NCBI RefSeq assembly: GCF_035222375.1
Contig: NW_026946366.1
Location: 3,038,001 to 3,102,000 of the forward strand
Reading direction: 5' to 3'
Source of the DNA: Podospora pseudocomata
Lineage: Eukaryota; Ascomycota; Sordariomycetes; Sordariales; Podosporaceae
Length of the DNA stretch: 64,000 bases
The notes beneath the pieces are model-generated. The model saw only the letters and a list, made by a program, of their open reading frames with translations. It searched no databases and was not told where the DNA came from. A program made the position numbers and the translations under genes. Of this stretch, positions 21,957 to 34,905 are shown one piece after another; the stretch's first letter is position 1; each line of letters opens with the position of its first letter.

Positions 21957-24900
21957 GTAAACAAAGTCCATGAGTTTTCTTGACGTGTACACCGGTTCTG
22001 GTCCCTTGCTTGGCTGGCTCAGGGGTCAATGTTTATGTTCTATCACCATGCCAACTGTGATGGAAGAAATGGCAGGCCAACTTGGAGATACCAGTGTTTT
22101 GGATTCAGTCACAGGACGTAGAGCAGTAATACATTGTCCTGATATCAATCTCATGCGGTGTTTTGATCTTGTAGCATTCTCTTGTGGACAACGTCTCATG
22201 TACATTCCAAACTATTTGTTTCTTGCACAACATCATCCTTTTGCTGACATATTCGTCTAGTGATGAGGCATTTGTGCCAGCATCTTCCCACTCACCAACA
22301 AGTTTATTAGAACCAACAATTTCTTCCATGACTTTGACGTCTGCCGCTAACATCATGTCAACTCTCATGCTGTGATACTCACCCTTCCCACTCTCTCGGG
22401 GACGCCGGAGACATCGGATGGCGGATGACGGATCCTTCCTTGATGTGGTGTACACACGGGTTGTGCATGATCATGTACAGTTGAGGCAAAAGGTGAGGCA
22501 TGACCGGCGGACCGACGGGCGGATGAACCAGACTGTTGATAACCGGAGGCGGAGTGTTAACGTCTGGGGGGTTAGTCAGTCAGAAAGAGTGGAACATAAG
22601 GCTATCAGCTAATGTTTACGAGATCGCGTTGTTTGGTGGCAAGGAAGCAGAATTTTGAAATTTAACCTGTCATCTGGTGGTGATTTGCCGCCGTGAATCT
22701 TGCCATTGAAGAATTTCCCAAGATGAGGGGCTTTGACATAGGGCCGAGTTTCTATATCCATCACCGAACGCTCAACTCTGACCGGTACAATCTCCGTCTC
22801 GGTCAACCACATAGGAAACTCGGCCCTTCCAACATTCCAACTGAACCCTCGGGATCACAGGATCAACTTCTGGATTGGGAAAGTCCTCACCAGCCATTCA
22901 GATGAAATTCATGTCTTTTCTCAACACCGATCCTCCATCATCCGGGGGAAGCCACAAATTCAAAATTAAACACGGAGCCAGTTTTTACACATCGGCAGAC
23001 ACGAGCACTAGCACGGCTTTTTACCCTTAAGAAATTCAAATATACACCGACAAGTTCTCATACAAGACATTTTCAGATCCTTCAAACGTCCCAACAAGGA
23101 AAAAGTTCAGACGGATGAAGGTGGCGGCGGCAGTGGCGGCGGGAAGTTGGATCCTGCTGATCATGTCAGTTTTTCACATGCCTGACTTACTCCGAGCTTA
23201 TATGATTTATTATGAAGGATTCTGGCTGGCATAACGTCTCTGTCCAGAAGGTGATATACGGGATTTTGACCAAAAAGCCATCTGTTGGGTCTTCAAGTCT
23301 GTGAAGCTGAGAGGCAATGTCGTGGCATGACATGAGTTGAGTAGAGTGGCGCAGAGGACCTCCCTGGTCTTATCAGATCCTCCGGTGAATTTACTGGGGT
23401 GTGCAGTTGTCATACCGGTGATCACCTCGGTGCTTGATTAAGAGAATGTTGGCATGTACATAACTTGGGGTACTATTTTGGCCCCCATAATCCCATCTCC
23501 AGACACTCAAACAATCATCACAACATGAGTGGCTGCGGCACCAACCGGCCACAACTCGATGCCGCAGACCTAAACCCAAGCGACAATCCGATCTAACCAG
23601 CCCCCATCCCGTCCGATCAAGTACCGTATCTTGTGTTTCCTTCCTTCCCATATCATGTTTGTCAGCTGGTTTCGTTTGTGTCCCGGCCGCCTGTCATCCA
23701 CAAAAGATGGTTGGTGGGTTTCCGGCGGGCCACTGTTGGTTGGGACTTCCGGTCGGCGGCGGCACAGGTCTAAACGACCAGGAAATAAACAGCTTACCTA
23801 CCAGAGAAGCCCGAGACATCTCATGGGTGATAAAACACATAATAGACACCGAAATCACCGGGTTTTTGAGAGCATGCCCTAACGTTGCGGTCGACCTTGC
23901 TCCCCAACAGCAAACCAGCATCTTTTGCAACTTGCATAATAAAGCCAGGTTGGCAACTCAGTTCAAGGTCCCCGATCAGATGACGTGAGATTGAGTGTTT
24001 TCCCCGGCCTGCCGCAGGATTTCCAAGGTAAATGATCACTCTCTGCATGGCGCCTTTTTCCCTGCAATGTCGCCCAAGTCCTTCTCCCTCGGGATTCGTG
24101 TGGTCGTCACAGTGCTAGCCTAAAGCCGAGAGTCAGCCCTACGAGAGATTGAATGACAGCCGAGGAGCGGGACGAAGAAACACAAGGTAAGATGGAGGGT
24201 TACATCGAGAATGACCGAATCCTTCCGCCTTTCCGTGTGATGCTCCCATGTCTTAACATTTCCATGATGACGGAGCTAAAGAACAAATATTTTTGCATGG
24301 TCGGGTGGCGGATCGCTGATTGACTTCTGCCGATATAACTAGGGATGGATGGTCTCAGCGAAGGATTAGAAAAGTACAACATCTGGTAAACGACACTTGA
24401 GCACCCCTGGTGCCGCACGGCATACCACAGTATGGAAAATCTTGATAAGTCGTCTTGCCCAACAATCATGTCTTGGTGACACAACCACAATACGGCTTTG
24501 CGTTCAACCATAGGTACAATACCGTCGTACCTGGTTTTAATCAGCAGCCAGCCCTATGAGAGATAGGTAGCTCACCTCAGGATACATCGGCGCTTGGTAT
24601 TAAAAACTGCCGGTTTATCACACCGCTCCTTTTTCTGTCAGTGCTTCCAAAGGCAGGCACCGTCGTGAGTTTTATGCAGGAAAATTGCAAGGAGAATATG
24701 CCAAATGACCCAGCATGCAACCTAAATTGTAGAAAAGCGCCATCAACTCGCTGTCATTCCCAAACAGGCAAGTCAATGATAAACATAGACCCACAACGAG
24801 CCGTGTAACCACTCCCTGTTCTTGACGACAGCCGGTGAGAGTGAACAGCAAATGGGAATCGAGAAGTGCCTCAAAACGCCGACTTTGACATCTGAAGAGT

Positions 24901-25370
24901 ACATGCTTCCAAAAGTATTAAACAGACATTAATAGAAACAACGAAAGAATGTTGAAATAAAGAATTTACATGTGAGGAAATGTCATAACTGGCGTAACCT
25001 TAGCTTTCCAACCCATCCCTAATGCCTGTGCATTATCTTCCCTGCGATGGATCCAATGCCGACGACTAGTCGTTGCACAATGAATCAAGCTCGTCCGGCT
25101 ATTCAGCCTTACGGCTCTCCGTATAGACGTGATGCGCGGGCTTCGAATGCGAACCATACTTTTCTTCCCCTAGCCTCCTGAACACCGAAATGGTGGGAGC
25201 CCCAGTTCGTCACCACCCCCACATGGAAACTTTTGCCAACCTATGGGGGATGCAGCTGGACCCTGGAACTGCGTTGGGACCAAACGCGAAGCGCAAACTG
25301 CAACCCATCTCAGCAGCCCCGCAACTCAATCTAACCTCTGCATATGTTTATGACATCGATCTTGATTTCG
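21957..25370. other. Intergenic, about 3.4 kb, no firm gene
   Basis: Two tail ends meet here, from the plus-strand gene on the left and the minus-strand gene on the right. Open frames are short. One minus-strand frame, 23821-24048, starts MQRVIIYLGNPAAGRGK, which faintly resembles a P-loop, but it has no kinase-like continuation and I do not call it. Confidence 0.45.
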
Positions 25371-26798
25371 TCATCGCCGATCCGAGAGAGGCACCGTGTC
25401 GCCATAAAAGCCACCTTGGTCTTCGGCGGCGAGGCAGGCGAGACAAACGCCTCCACCGTAGACGCGTGTATGCCTTTTCCACCCATGACCCGAGTGATCC
25501 ATGACTGATATGATCTCGCCGTGGAGATCGATCTCCTGATCTGACAAGACAACACCTGGACCTCCCGGCCCACCCACAAATACGTACTCGGAGGGAGCAT
25601 CGGGCCCGGGTGGAGGAGGAGGCAGAAGAGGCGATGTTGGCGGATAGCTCGAGGGGGTGAAGGCAGTACCTGACGCCATTGCCTCAGCAGAGTAGGCGGG
25701 CGTGGTTCCAGGAACAGGAATTCCGATGGGGACAGTCCTCGTGTAGGATCTTCTGCGCGGTATTGGGTCTGCGGTCTGGGGGCTGGAGTTCAAGACGTCG
25801 TCTGATGTTGACATGCCGCTATAAGCTGGATTGGGCTGGTGTATGAAGCTGGCGTCCAGCTCTGGCGGGATCGATGCTGCATAGCCGATATGACGGTCTT
25901 CGAAGGGAAACCTGTTGTCGCTACGTGTTGGAGGTGTTAGTGGTGGTGGTGGAGGTGGGCGCGAAAAGCGTCGGGGAGTGCTGAGATCGAAGCCAGAAAA
26001 GCCAGGGGACCCAGTAAAGCTCTCAGCACCGAAGTTGGGATCCTGTCCATACACAGCACTCGAGGAGCCCGCTTGCTGATCAGATGCGGCACTCCAATCA
26101 CGGTCGCCAAAGCTGCTGTAGCCTGACATTGGTCCTATCTCCATGCCCTCGGAGCCACCACTACCATATCCCTCTGGAAAGTTAGAAGGGAAGAAGTGGG
26201 AGGAGTAGCTCGGTCTGCTATCTCCTACATGTTGCTCAGTGTACCTGCCGGCCGGGGAGGGGTCGTGTTGGTATCTAAAATCGGCGTCATCGGGAACATT
26301 GGTGCTGACGCCACGTGATGCTGACCCTGAGCGCAAGCGATCCTTCAGCGGGTCATTCTCGTTGTCATCCATAGCTGGCGTCTGCCCCAAAAATCCGAAC
26401 ACGGCTCTCTGGGCACCGTGACCTGTAAGCACTGCAGCACAGGAAGGATGTTGCTGATGAATCCCGAGCCTAGTGAACGGAACAACTCCTTTCCCGCCCT
26501 TGAATTGGCTCCAGGGAGACAAAACAGAGACAGGTCGGTTGCCCTTTTGGGATGTTGGTGAAGTTGCTATTGGTGAGAAGCGGGGGGGATGCTTGTCGAC
26601 TTTCTCAGCACGTTGGCAGTCTCCAGGTGCAGGCAATAGGGCTGATGGTTTGAGACGTCTTGGCTTGACGATCCGGGCAACAAGAAGAAGAGTAATGACG
26701 GCAAGCGCGAGATATATGTGTGCTCTTGAGGGTCCCTGTTTCTGGGGACTTGCGACCCCAAGAGCAACGTTGACGTCGGGATGCCTGAGTGTTGGCAT
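25371..26798 (-). CDS. Single-span membrane protein with Pro-rich disordered region
   Basis: A single exon of 475 residues. After a 25-residue N-terminus comes one membrane span (IYLALAVITLLLVARIV), followed by a basic flank (KPRRLKP), which suggests the C-terminal part faces the cytosol. The central 350 residues are polar and disordered, rich in Ser, Gly, Pro and Asp, with proline runs (PPPPPPLTPP and LLPPPPPGP) that could bind SH3 or WW domains. The last 60 residues look ordered and include EYVFVGGPGGPGVVLSDQEI, GHGWKRHTRVYGGGVCLACL and a YGDTVPL end; such C-terminal conservation is usual in these fungal proteins. I do not recognise a function. A role as membrane-tethered scaffold is inference. 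Plus-strand frames across it are shadows. Confidence 0.75.
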   Translation of the reverse strand: MPTLRHPDVNVALGVASPQKQGPSRAHIYLALAVITLLLVARIVKPRRLKPSALLPAPGDCQRAEKVDKHPPRFSPIATSPTSQKGNRPVSVLSPWSQFKGGKGVVPFTRLGIHQQHPSCAAVLTGHGAQRAVFGFLGQTPAMDDNENDPLKDRLRSGSASRGVSTNVPDDADFRYQHDPSPAGRYTEQHVGDSRPSYSSHFFPSNFPEGYGSGGSEGMEIGPMSGYSSFGDRDWSAASDQQAGSSSAVYGQDPNFGAESFTGSPGFSGFDLSTPRRFSRPPPPPPLTPPTRSDNRFPFEDRHIGYAASIPPELDASFIHQPNPAYSGMSTSDDVLNSSPQTADPIPRRRSYTRTVPIGIPVPGTTPAYSAEAMASGTAFTPSSYPPTSPLLPPPPPGPDAPSEYVFVGGPGGPGVVLSDQEIDLHGEIISVMDHSGHGWKRHTRVYGGGVCLACLAAEDQGGFYGDTVPLSDRR

Positions 26799-29700
26799 GC
26801 CTGCGGCGAAGCTCAGCGCCGATGATTTACTTTGGGGCGCCTAGTCAGTGTAAGTGTTCGGTCTTGGTGGGTGGCCGTAGGGGCCGGCGCTATAGCTAGG
26901 GGGATCAGGCAGGCATGGCAAAGGGTCGTGGCACCGGAAATTGGGTTTTGTGTTGTCCAGGGTGCTGGTCTGGGGGAGAGCCAAGTCCCGTTTGAAGGAT
27001 GGAGCAGCGCGAGCTACACCGAGTGGTTCTTGGAGACCCCCAGAAGCTTACATCCGCTTTAAACCCAGCAAGTGTAAATATTGAACGAGATAAAGCCGGG
27101 CGTGCAATATGATGATGAGGCGACCTACCCGACGGAAGTAAGGCGGCCGCCAGGGTTTGTTGATATCAATGCTTGGGGAGGGGGAAATGTGCAACCAATG
27201 GAATGCATGCTCGAAAAGGGAAAGACATGTCGACTTACACAGCGCGGGGCCGACAGCGGCCTCAAATGTCACGACTGAGAGGCGTAGTGTTATGCAGAAG
27301 CCGCCAGGGTAACACGGCGGGCATGAGGGCGGTAAGTAGTAAACGGATAGTCGGGTCTATTGTGGTGGTCGTTTCCTGTGTCGTTGATGCTACCGGTGCT
27401 CTCTCGACGACACGACTACCAGGTAAGTAGGTCCGGGCTCGGCGACGGCAGGGGGGCACGGAGAGTCGAGGGCCGCTGACACTCGGGAAGACTGGTCGGC
27501 CTGGCAGTCATTGGACCGCACGGCGGGAGGGCGCGGTCTTATAGAGCAAGCCGGCCACCCCTTTGTGTGCGAGGTCGATTACGGAACGCCATGGCTCTCC
27601 ACGCCGTTGTATCGCGCCGACAGGGACAAGGCAAGCTGGAAGCTTCGGGCATGTGGCGGCGGAGACTTGGAACAAAAGTAAGAGCCCCGAAGCAGGTGAA
27701 GGCTGACACACCCAACGCTAACTCTCTTGGAACGCTAGAAGGTAATTAGACGCAGCATTTGTGTACCGCTTCAGCTGGATCAGCTCCATAAAGGCGCCGT
27801 TACCAAATGCAGAACAGCCAATCCTGGCGAGCAACAGGAGGGCACTAGTGCAGACCGTCATGGGATGAAGAACCTAAGGTCCATCGCCGCAAGCCCGCCA
27901 TGTCTCTTGATGACGGCACCCTGATGAAGGGAAGCAGAAGAAGCAAAGCACGATGCGACAGGGAGCTGACCGAAGCCCGGAGCGCGGAATATTCCTGCAA
28001 GGTACTGGGTGCCAGGTGGACTGGGACTGGGACTGTGTAGTACAGCACATGTATCGAAGTCAGACCAACAGACGACAAAATAAAGGGCTGGCAGGTGCGC
28101 CTTGATTAACCTGCATGCAACGGTGCGTGGCTGCATGCAAGTGCAAGGGTAGAGACAGCAGCCGACCTCTTGTCTCTCTCTCTCTGGCCGCCTGAAAGAG
28201 GGAACAATTCGAGATGTGGAGGGCTGCAGGGGACGGCAGGGTAAATCGGAGCCCTGTCGGGTGTGTCTCTCAACGCTCGGTACCTCACTGCTTGTTCGTG
28301 ACGAGGTTGGATTTTGGCCCTTGTTTGTTTTCGTTCGTCGTTTGCCGATGCTGCCCAAGCCCAAAGGCCATCGACAGTGGGGTTAATGTGATCATATGGC
28401 CGGACGACGTAACAGCAACTCGGTCGGGGTAGCAGTCCGAGCCACGGATGTCCCTTGTTCTCTTGTCCAAAGCAGGCTAGGCGTGTGTGCCCTCAGCTAG
28501 GTGTGTCGAGCCCTACAACTGGCGCCACCTTATCAACAGCCCTCTGTCTGCTGCTTGTCAGACAAGCTGGATGGACTGGCTCGGCTGGCAAGGTGTTGTA
28601 ACACGAAGTATGAGGCGAGGATGTTGTGGAACTGTCGCATACGCAACAAAAAGTGTCGATGGATGCGGTGTTTCTCCTGCCGATCCGCTGAGGCGGGTCA
28701 GCTACGGGGTGGTGCTAGGAGGCAGCCCTGTGGCCCTGCCATGCTGCGCCGACTTGCAGTGGTGCTGTGCCAATGGAGCTTAACCTCTTCGATGCAAGCT
28801 TGAGACAAAGTCGTCAACGTCGATCTCGGCAGAAGATGCGAGCTGCTGCAGCGTGTCGCGTTCGCAATGCTTCGGTGGCTGCATGTGTTGCTTGATCTGA
28901 TGTCAGGCAGGAAGCTGTGATGCGGCGGGGGTCGGTTTGAGGGAAGGAATTACCCGGCTGGACTGTGCGACACGACAGAAGTCGGCGGCTGGGTTGGGTG
29001 CTCGACCCATGCAGTTGGGGTTAAAGTAGGTGAAATCGAGATAGTACAGTAGTGTAGGAGGATGCTTCGTCCAGTAGGTTGTTGGTGCGACGGGAGGTGG
29101 TGCAGCAAAGAGGAGCAAAGAGGAGCGTTGGAAGTGGGGCATGGAGGGGCAGAGGGGTAAGGCATCGTGACGCTGTTGCAAGAGCACCTGTGTATTCATC
29201 TCAGCTACGAGAAGCTCGTTCCCAAAAAAGAGTTCCTGTTGAACTTGACATGTCACCATGCGATGGCCTCTGTTACATAGGCCATCTGAGTCCAGGTTAT
29301 TAGGTACAGGTGATCTCGCTCCCATCTCGAGCCCGGTAGATCTTCTTCACCTTGGAGACAGGTCAGTCCACGGCTGTGCTCACCGCCACCATGATGCTTC
29401 AACAGCTGAACAGCTTGGCCCTCAGGTCTCCACGCCCATGGCTACCTAACCCGGCGTCGGTTGTATCCTGAGCAAAGCGTCTCGCCGGGTGAGCTTCATA
29501 CACGACGAGAGCGCTTACACAGCAGAGCACAGCGCTTCCACGATGGATGACGGGAACCTACTTGAGGTGCTCCCAAAAAAAAAAAGAGCCCCACTGATCG
29601 ATGACTGGCCATCCGATGATGCCTGCAGCCCGTCATTTTCAATCTCAGCCCTATGGGAGAAACCCTGGATCAGTGCGCCCTCCATACCCCACTCCACCAA

Positions 29701-32594
29701 GACCCTGGTTGATCACATCACACCCGCTGGACCGCCCGCATTTCCGTTCCCATGAGAGAAGCTTGAGCATTTTCCTCATGCATCGCCTGCACCGAAATCA
29801 TGTCCTCGCACCCCGCCGCTTCCAACAGATCCAACACCTTGCCCAAAGCCCTTGCAGCAGGACAGGCCAGAACCGACAATCCAAAGCCATTGGGATCAAC
29901 TGCCCATTCACTGTTGGAAATGTTGGACGGCACACGGCTGCCTGAATGTCTGAGATTCACCGCTGTTTTCCTGGTCTTGACTCTCTTCGAATCTGAACTG
30001 GAGTTTGTGCCTTTCAAGAGTTGGAGGGCCGACCGCCATTGGGGCAAGCCATTTCTGCACGCCCATTGGTCTGCGGCGCAATAAAGTCAGCTTGCGTCTC
30101 CCTGTGCCGTGGTTGCTACGCTGGACTTGCCACTGCCAAACTCCAACATTTTGACTTGTTTTGTCTCTGCCAGCTCAAACAAACACCTCCTCACATCCAT
30201 TGATTACCGGCCACTCTTCACGTCATGGTCAACCATTTGAGAGGATCGTTTACGAACCCGGGCCCAACAGGGACACCAGAGCGGAACGAGCCGCCTGGCC
30301 GTGGGGCACGACTCCTACCGTGATCCATGATAGACCAAGAACAACCACCTACTCTGGGGTCAATTTGATACTTGAATGCTTACTTGACCTTGAATGGCCA
30401 GTATACGGACGGAGAAATCGGCAATCGGATCTTGGCGGACAATAGAGTGCTGGCTCATGATGGTTCCATCCGGCGGTATTCGCCCGACGTACACGTTGCC
30501 GTCTCAATCTCGATGGGAAATATCTCTTCGTGAATGGTAACCAATTGAGGCTGAGCAGGAATAGTGAAAATCATGTAAACAAGCATCTGCCGGATGCACA
30601 CGCGGCTCCGTGGCGCGGCGGCAAGTGAGGCTCAACAGGCTTCCCATCACAACGATCATCACGGTAGCTAAGAATATCTAGAAAATGAAGCTAACATGGC
30701 AATAGATGGAGCAAGCTGACTCGGACGCTACACGAACTGTAACTGGCATATTACTGGCTTTGCGGGTGCTCCAATCCCACAAGAGGCCGCAGAGCCTCAT
30801 GCTGATCAACCCACTTTCACTCGGTTCTCTGCGAGGATGTCCTTGTGATGACACTCCAGCGTCTGATGGGCATACCAGGACCGGAACCGGTGGATCCACG
30901 AGGACAGCTGAGCCCAGGCTCTTTTCATGGCTTATCGACCAGACGTTTGGTATATTGGGAGCTTTGCCAAGTCTTCACTGGTCATTTTAACTACGAAATT
31001 TACGCTTGCGTGTCCCACAAAATGCAATAATTGGGGGACGGGCTATACTGGTCAGGCGGCGATCGACCTAGGTAGTTTTGTGGCTGGGAGACAAGTACCA
31101 CGGTGTCACTGTTCAAGACTGGGAGCGATGAGACGGGCCAGACAATAGTCTCGAAAGAGTTATCCACAACTCCAATGGGGCAGAAGTCGAAAGATAATGC
31201 GGGTTTCCGTATCCGCATCTACCCCTCTCACATCATGGTCCCTTTCTCCGGCCGCCCCCTCATCCCCAGCATATCTTACGGCCTCTGCTCACGCGGCCGG
31301 TCACTCAGATGGTCACCGAGGGACTCACATTACCAATCATCGAACTCGCCCACAGACATGACAACTCACAATCACGACCGGCATCTCACAAACACCAGCA
31401 AGTGCCTGATGCTGGCCAGGGCCCACGATGCAACCCTCACCACCAGTCACCAAAACAAACAAATCCGGTACGCAACACCGCCGGCCAACCAGAGTGCTCG
31501 AGACGCAGTCCCTTCATGTCAAAAGCCCACATCAAACCCTCCCCAAGTCCAGTGACTTGGTCCTTACTAACACACAACCAGGGTATAAATCACAGGATGG
31601 TAAATGTGGAGATATCCCTGCCCCTCCAAAACCCGAGATACGCACGATACGAGAGAAACCTTCTCATCCCACCCGCCTTCCCCCCAACCTCAACCAGCCT
31701 TTTCCTTTTTGTCCCTTTACTATCCCGCTGTCACCCGCGTATCCCCCATGCGAGAAGGGGGCCCCGATCGATAGGTCATCCGTCGTTACCAACAAACACG
31801 CAAGAGGGAGAGGGGGGTGGGTACCTGTGCCGATGAGGCTGAATGAGTTGACGGTAGGGTGTCCGTATCCAGGGTTCCATCCTCCGGGGGTGACCAATGG
31901 AAATTCAGGGGTGGAAAACAACATCACCACGGCCTCCGGGGATTTGTTTGGGAACTTTTGGCATGGGCATCAATGACACGATGCCGTGATTGGGTGATGA
32001 TGGTTGCTTTTAACATTATGGGTGGTACAGTGAGTGTCAAGGGGCGGCAACTACCGAGTACTCGTATCTAGCATCACATTCGGGGAAAGGGAGGGGGGGT
32101 ATCGTCAGAATACGCTTCCAGAGACTCATCCACGGCTTGCGTAATTTGTCCTATTGCGGATATGGTGAGCATGACAATATGTGTTCAATGTATAGATACG
32201 TCAACAAGATACAAACGCCCGCTGTTCAATATCTCAAGCAAAAGTTGTGTTTGGTATACAAGATAAAACCAAGATTCTGATTTCGTCAACACCACCGCCC
32301 AGAGTGTTCCGACACGGCCGGAATATATTCCGCCACTTTACCCCCGTCAAGATTACTGCAGAAACAATAAGCAAAAAAAAAAAAAATAAGAACAGTGAAA
32401 ACTCTGAACATGCCCAGTGACCCCATCCATCCATTTCCTGACAACGCCCCGCCCCAAACAGCCCAAAGAAAAAGAAAATGCCAGACACCTCAAGCAGAGA
32501 GTGAATGCCAAGTGCCCGAGAAAAAGAAAAAGAAACCGCATCCGCCATGATACGACAACAGCTTATGTTCCGACATGCAACCAACTTCGTAGCC
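26799..32594. other. Long region without a gene, about 5.8 kb
   Basis: This is the upstream side of the 25371-26798 gene and the downstream side of the APSES gene. No frame above 180 codons occurs, and those present (27858-28364, 31309-31836, 31428-31976) are unbalanced, overlapping and without motifs. GC content stays near that of coding DNA, so it does not look like a worn transposon. Small features are a CT dinucleotide run near 28180, an A-run at 29575-29585 and another near 32375. It may hold a long leader, an unannotated non-coding RNA or only regulatory DNA. Confidence 0.45.
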
Positions 32595-34905
32595 TCACCC
32601 AGTAATCTCCATTGGCTCAGCCGCCTCCGCCATCGCCAGCGCCATCCCACCCAGCTTGCCCATCCCCTCCATGACCCCATCCGGGTTCGTCCCTGGCGGC
32701 AATAAAGCGGCACTGTTGCTCTCCGCCTCATCCTCCATCATGGAGATCATGTCCTCCAGGTTCTGGTCCAACATGTCCTGGTCCTCGGGCGGCAAGCAGC
32801 TGCAGAGCAAGTGCCTGTACTGATCAATCTTCTTGCCCGTCCCAAGCATGCCCCTCGCCTCGACGTACTCCACCTCGGCGGCTTCCTGCTCGACCAACAT
32901 GGCATGGAGTTGCGCCGCGAGCTTGAGCCGCTCTTCCGGTGAGTCGTCTTCTTCCTCTTGCTGCTGGCCATTGGTAACAGAGGCGAGGTTCTGTTCAGTG
33001 GCCTTTTCAATGGCGAGCTGCGTCTGCCGGCGAAAGAGAGCAAGGACTTGCTTCTTGGCGGCGGCCACCTCTTCCTCCGTCTTGCTGGCTTGGTCGTCGG
33101 CTTCGATCCTGGACTCGAGCTCGGCGATGCTGGCTCGGAGGTTGTTGAGCTCAGCTTGGGTGTTGGCCAGGATGTGTCTGGCTTCCTTTTCGGCTTCGTC
33201 CGTCTCGTTGAACTCGCTGTCGTAGCTTTGAGACAAATCTTGAAGTTTCTGGAGCACGAGCGGCGTGATGCGCGATTGCACCGTGTTGGCTGCCTCACTC
33301 TGGTATGACAACTGTAACTTGCTCGTTGGGTCTTCTCCAAGGGCATCCCGAAAGCCGTTGCGCCGGGCTGTCTCAGGGGCGAACGGACTCGAGGAGCGCT
33401 GTGGCCCGGTCCGGGCAAGAGAACGGGTGGTGTTGATTTCTTTGATCAAATCCTCCGCTCTCACGCCCTCATTGTTTTCGATGTCGGTTGCTGCTCCACG
33501 GCCGAGAAGCGATCTGATGCATTTCCTGGCGTTGACTCTGGCCGCCAGATGCAACGCCGTATTGCCCTCTTCATCCTGAGCATCGAGCAGCGCCTGTACC
33601 TCCTCTGGCTGACGAACTTCTACCAGTTTGTTCAGGATGATGTCCAGATAATACCGAGCACAGGTTGAGCTTTGTACCCGTCCTCGCTTCATAACCGCCG
33701 CATGGTGAATGACAGTGCACCCAGAGTGATCTCTTGCATCCACCGATTTGAATAGCTCGTTGAGAACGGTAGGAAACGTTTTCTTCATGTAGCAATTCGT
33801 AAAGTTCACCGCCCACATTAATGGCGTCTCCCCCCTGATATTCTGAGCCATGAGATTGGCATCAAACCGCTTTAGCTGTTTGATGACATCGGTATCGCCC
33901 ATGGCCGAAGCCCAATGGAGCGACGTATGCCTGTCAGTGTCGATGGGCCAGTCCGGCTGAAAGTTGGTTGGGGGATCAGGACGAATGGCAGCCTGTTGGT
34001 TTGTAGACAGCAAAAAGTAGTCAAGCAGCTCATCCCCGTACATGGCATGTTGTTGCGCCGTCATGTCCCGCATCTCCTCCTCTCTCTTGCGCTTCCTGTG
34101 GCCGGTGGAGAAGTGCGACATGTCGTATGCTCGATCGTCCTCAGCCATGTACGAGGCCGAGGCAACAGTCATGTTGTCGGGGGTGTCGTCTTCGTGCATC
34201 TGAGAAGCAACACTCTCGTATTCTTCTTGGATGGGAACACCTTGTTGGACGTGACTGTGTGAGAACACAGCGGGCTGCGACAGACTACTCTTCCTGTTTT
34301 GAGACTTGCTGCCCCATTTTGGAACGGCAGGCTTGGCCTTTGGGGCCTTTGGCTTGCTCGCATGTCTTGGTGCGGGAGGAGGGCTCTCACTCCCAGGCTC
34401 ATACTCAAAGATGGGCCGTAAGCGTTCGTAGATGTTGTTTCGCTGGGCAAGCGCCTCGCCTTGTTCGAGAGGAATCCATGTGCCTGCAACACAAGGCAAA
34501 GAGTCAAGTCAGCAAACGGAACGTGATGTTTTGGGCAAACGAAAAAAAAACAGCAAGAAGCCGGCGCACCTTGGTATTTTCCGTAGCCACCCTGGACTTT
34601 TTCATGCTCCTCCTTTTGAACTTCACGCTCCAGAATTCTCGTTCGGGCAGGCTTGTCAAAACCGGCAGCCTTCAGGATGTGTGTCGCATTCACCCAGTTG
34701 TCGGCACGCCGGCGCATAACATGTTCCTTGAGATCGGTCCCAAACTGAAACTCGTAGACGGGTACCTGCATTGAATTTCATGATTAGCCATGCGTTTTTT
34801 TGGCCAGGAGCCTTTGTCGCATTGTCTAGACAGAGTCCATAGCGGGCGACGTACACCACTATATGTCGCGCTGTATACCCCGGCCGGGGCAGCGCCCTTG
34901 GCCAT
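32595..34905 (-). CDS. mbp1: APSES-ankyrin transcription factor of the MBP1/SWI4 (RES2) type
   Basis: Three exons (34905-34855, 34765-34570, 34483-32595) with introns of 89 and 86 nt give 711 residues. The APSES/KilA-N DNA-binding domain lies at residues 18-110: [40 protein letters not shown] and [20 protein letters not shown] basic stretch (HRKRKREEE) near residue 215 may be a nuclear signal. Ankyrin repeats cover about 265-430 ([41 protein letters not shown]). A long coiled coil follows at about 500-585. This order is that of yeast Mbp1/Swi4 and fission yeast Res1/Res2, which bind SCB and MCB sites with Swi6/Cdc10 and switch on G1/S genes in the nucleus. The first intron sits right before VPVYEF, as in relatives. 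The symbol is by family type; the Swi4 name is the alternative. Confidence 0.93.

Noticed and set aside
27858-28364. 168-codon minus-strand frame in the long gene-free region
   Set aside because: Its Cys, Ser and Pro content looks like a chance frame, and neighbouring frames of similar quality overlap it.
32833-33308. Plus-strand frames opposite the APSES factor
   Set aside because: They lie wholly within its coiled-coil coding region and consist of mirror codons.
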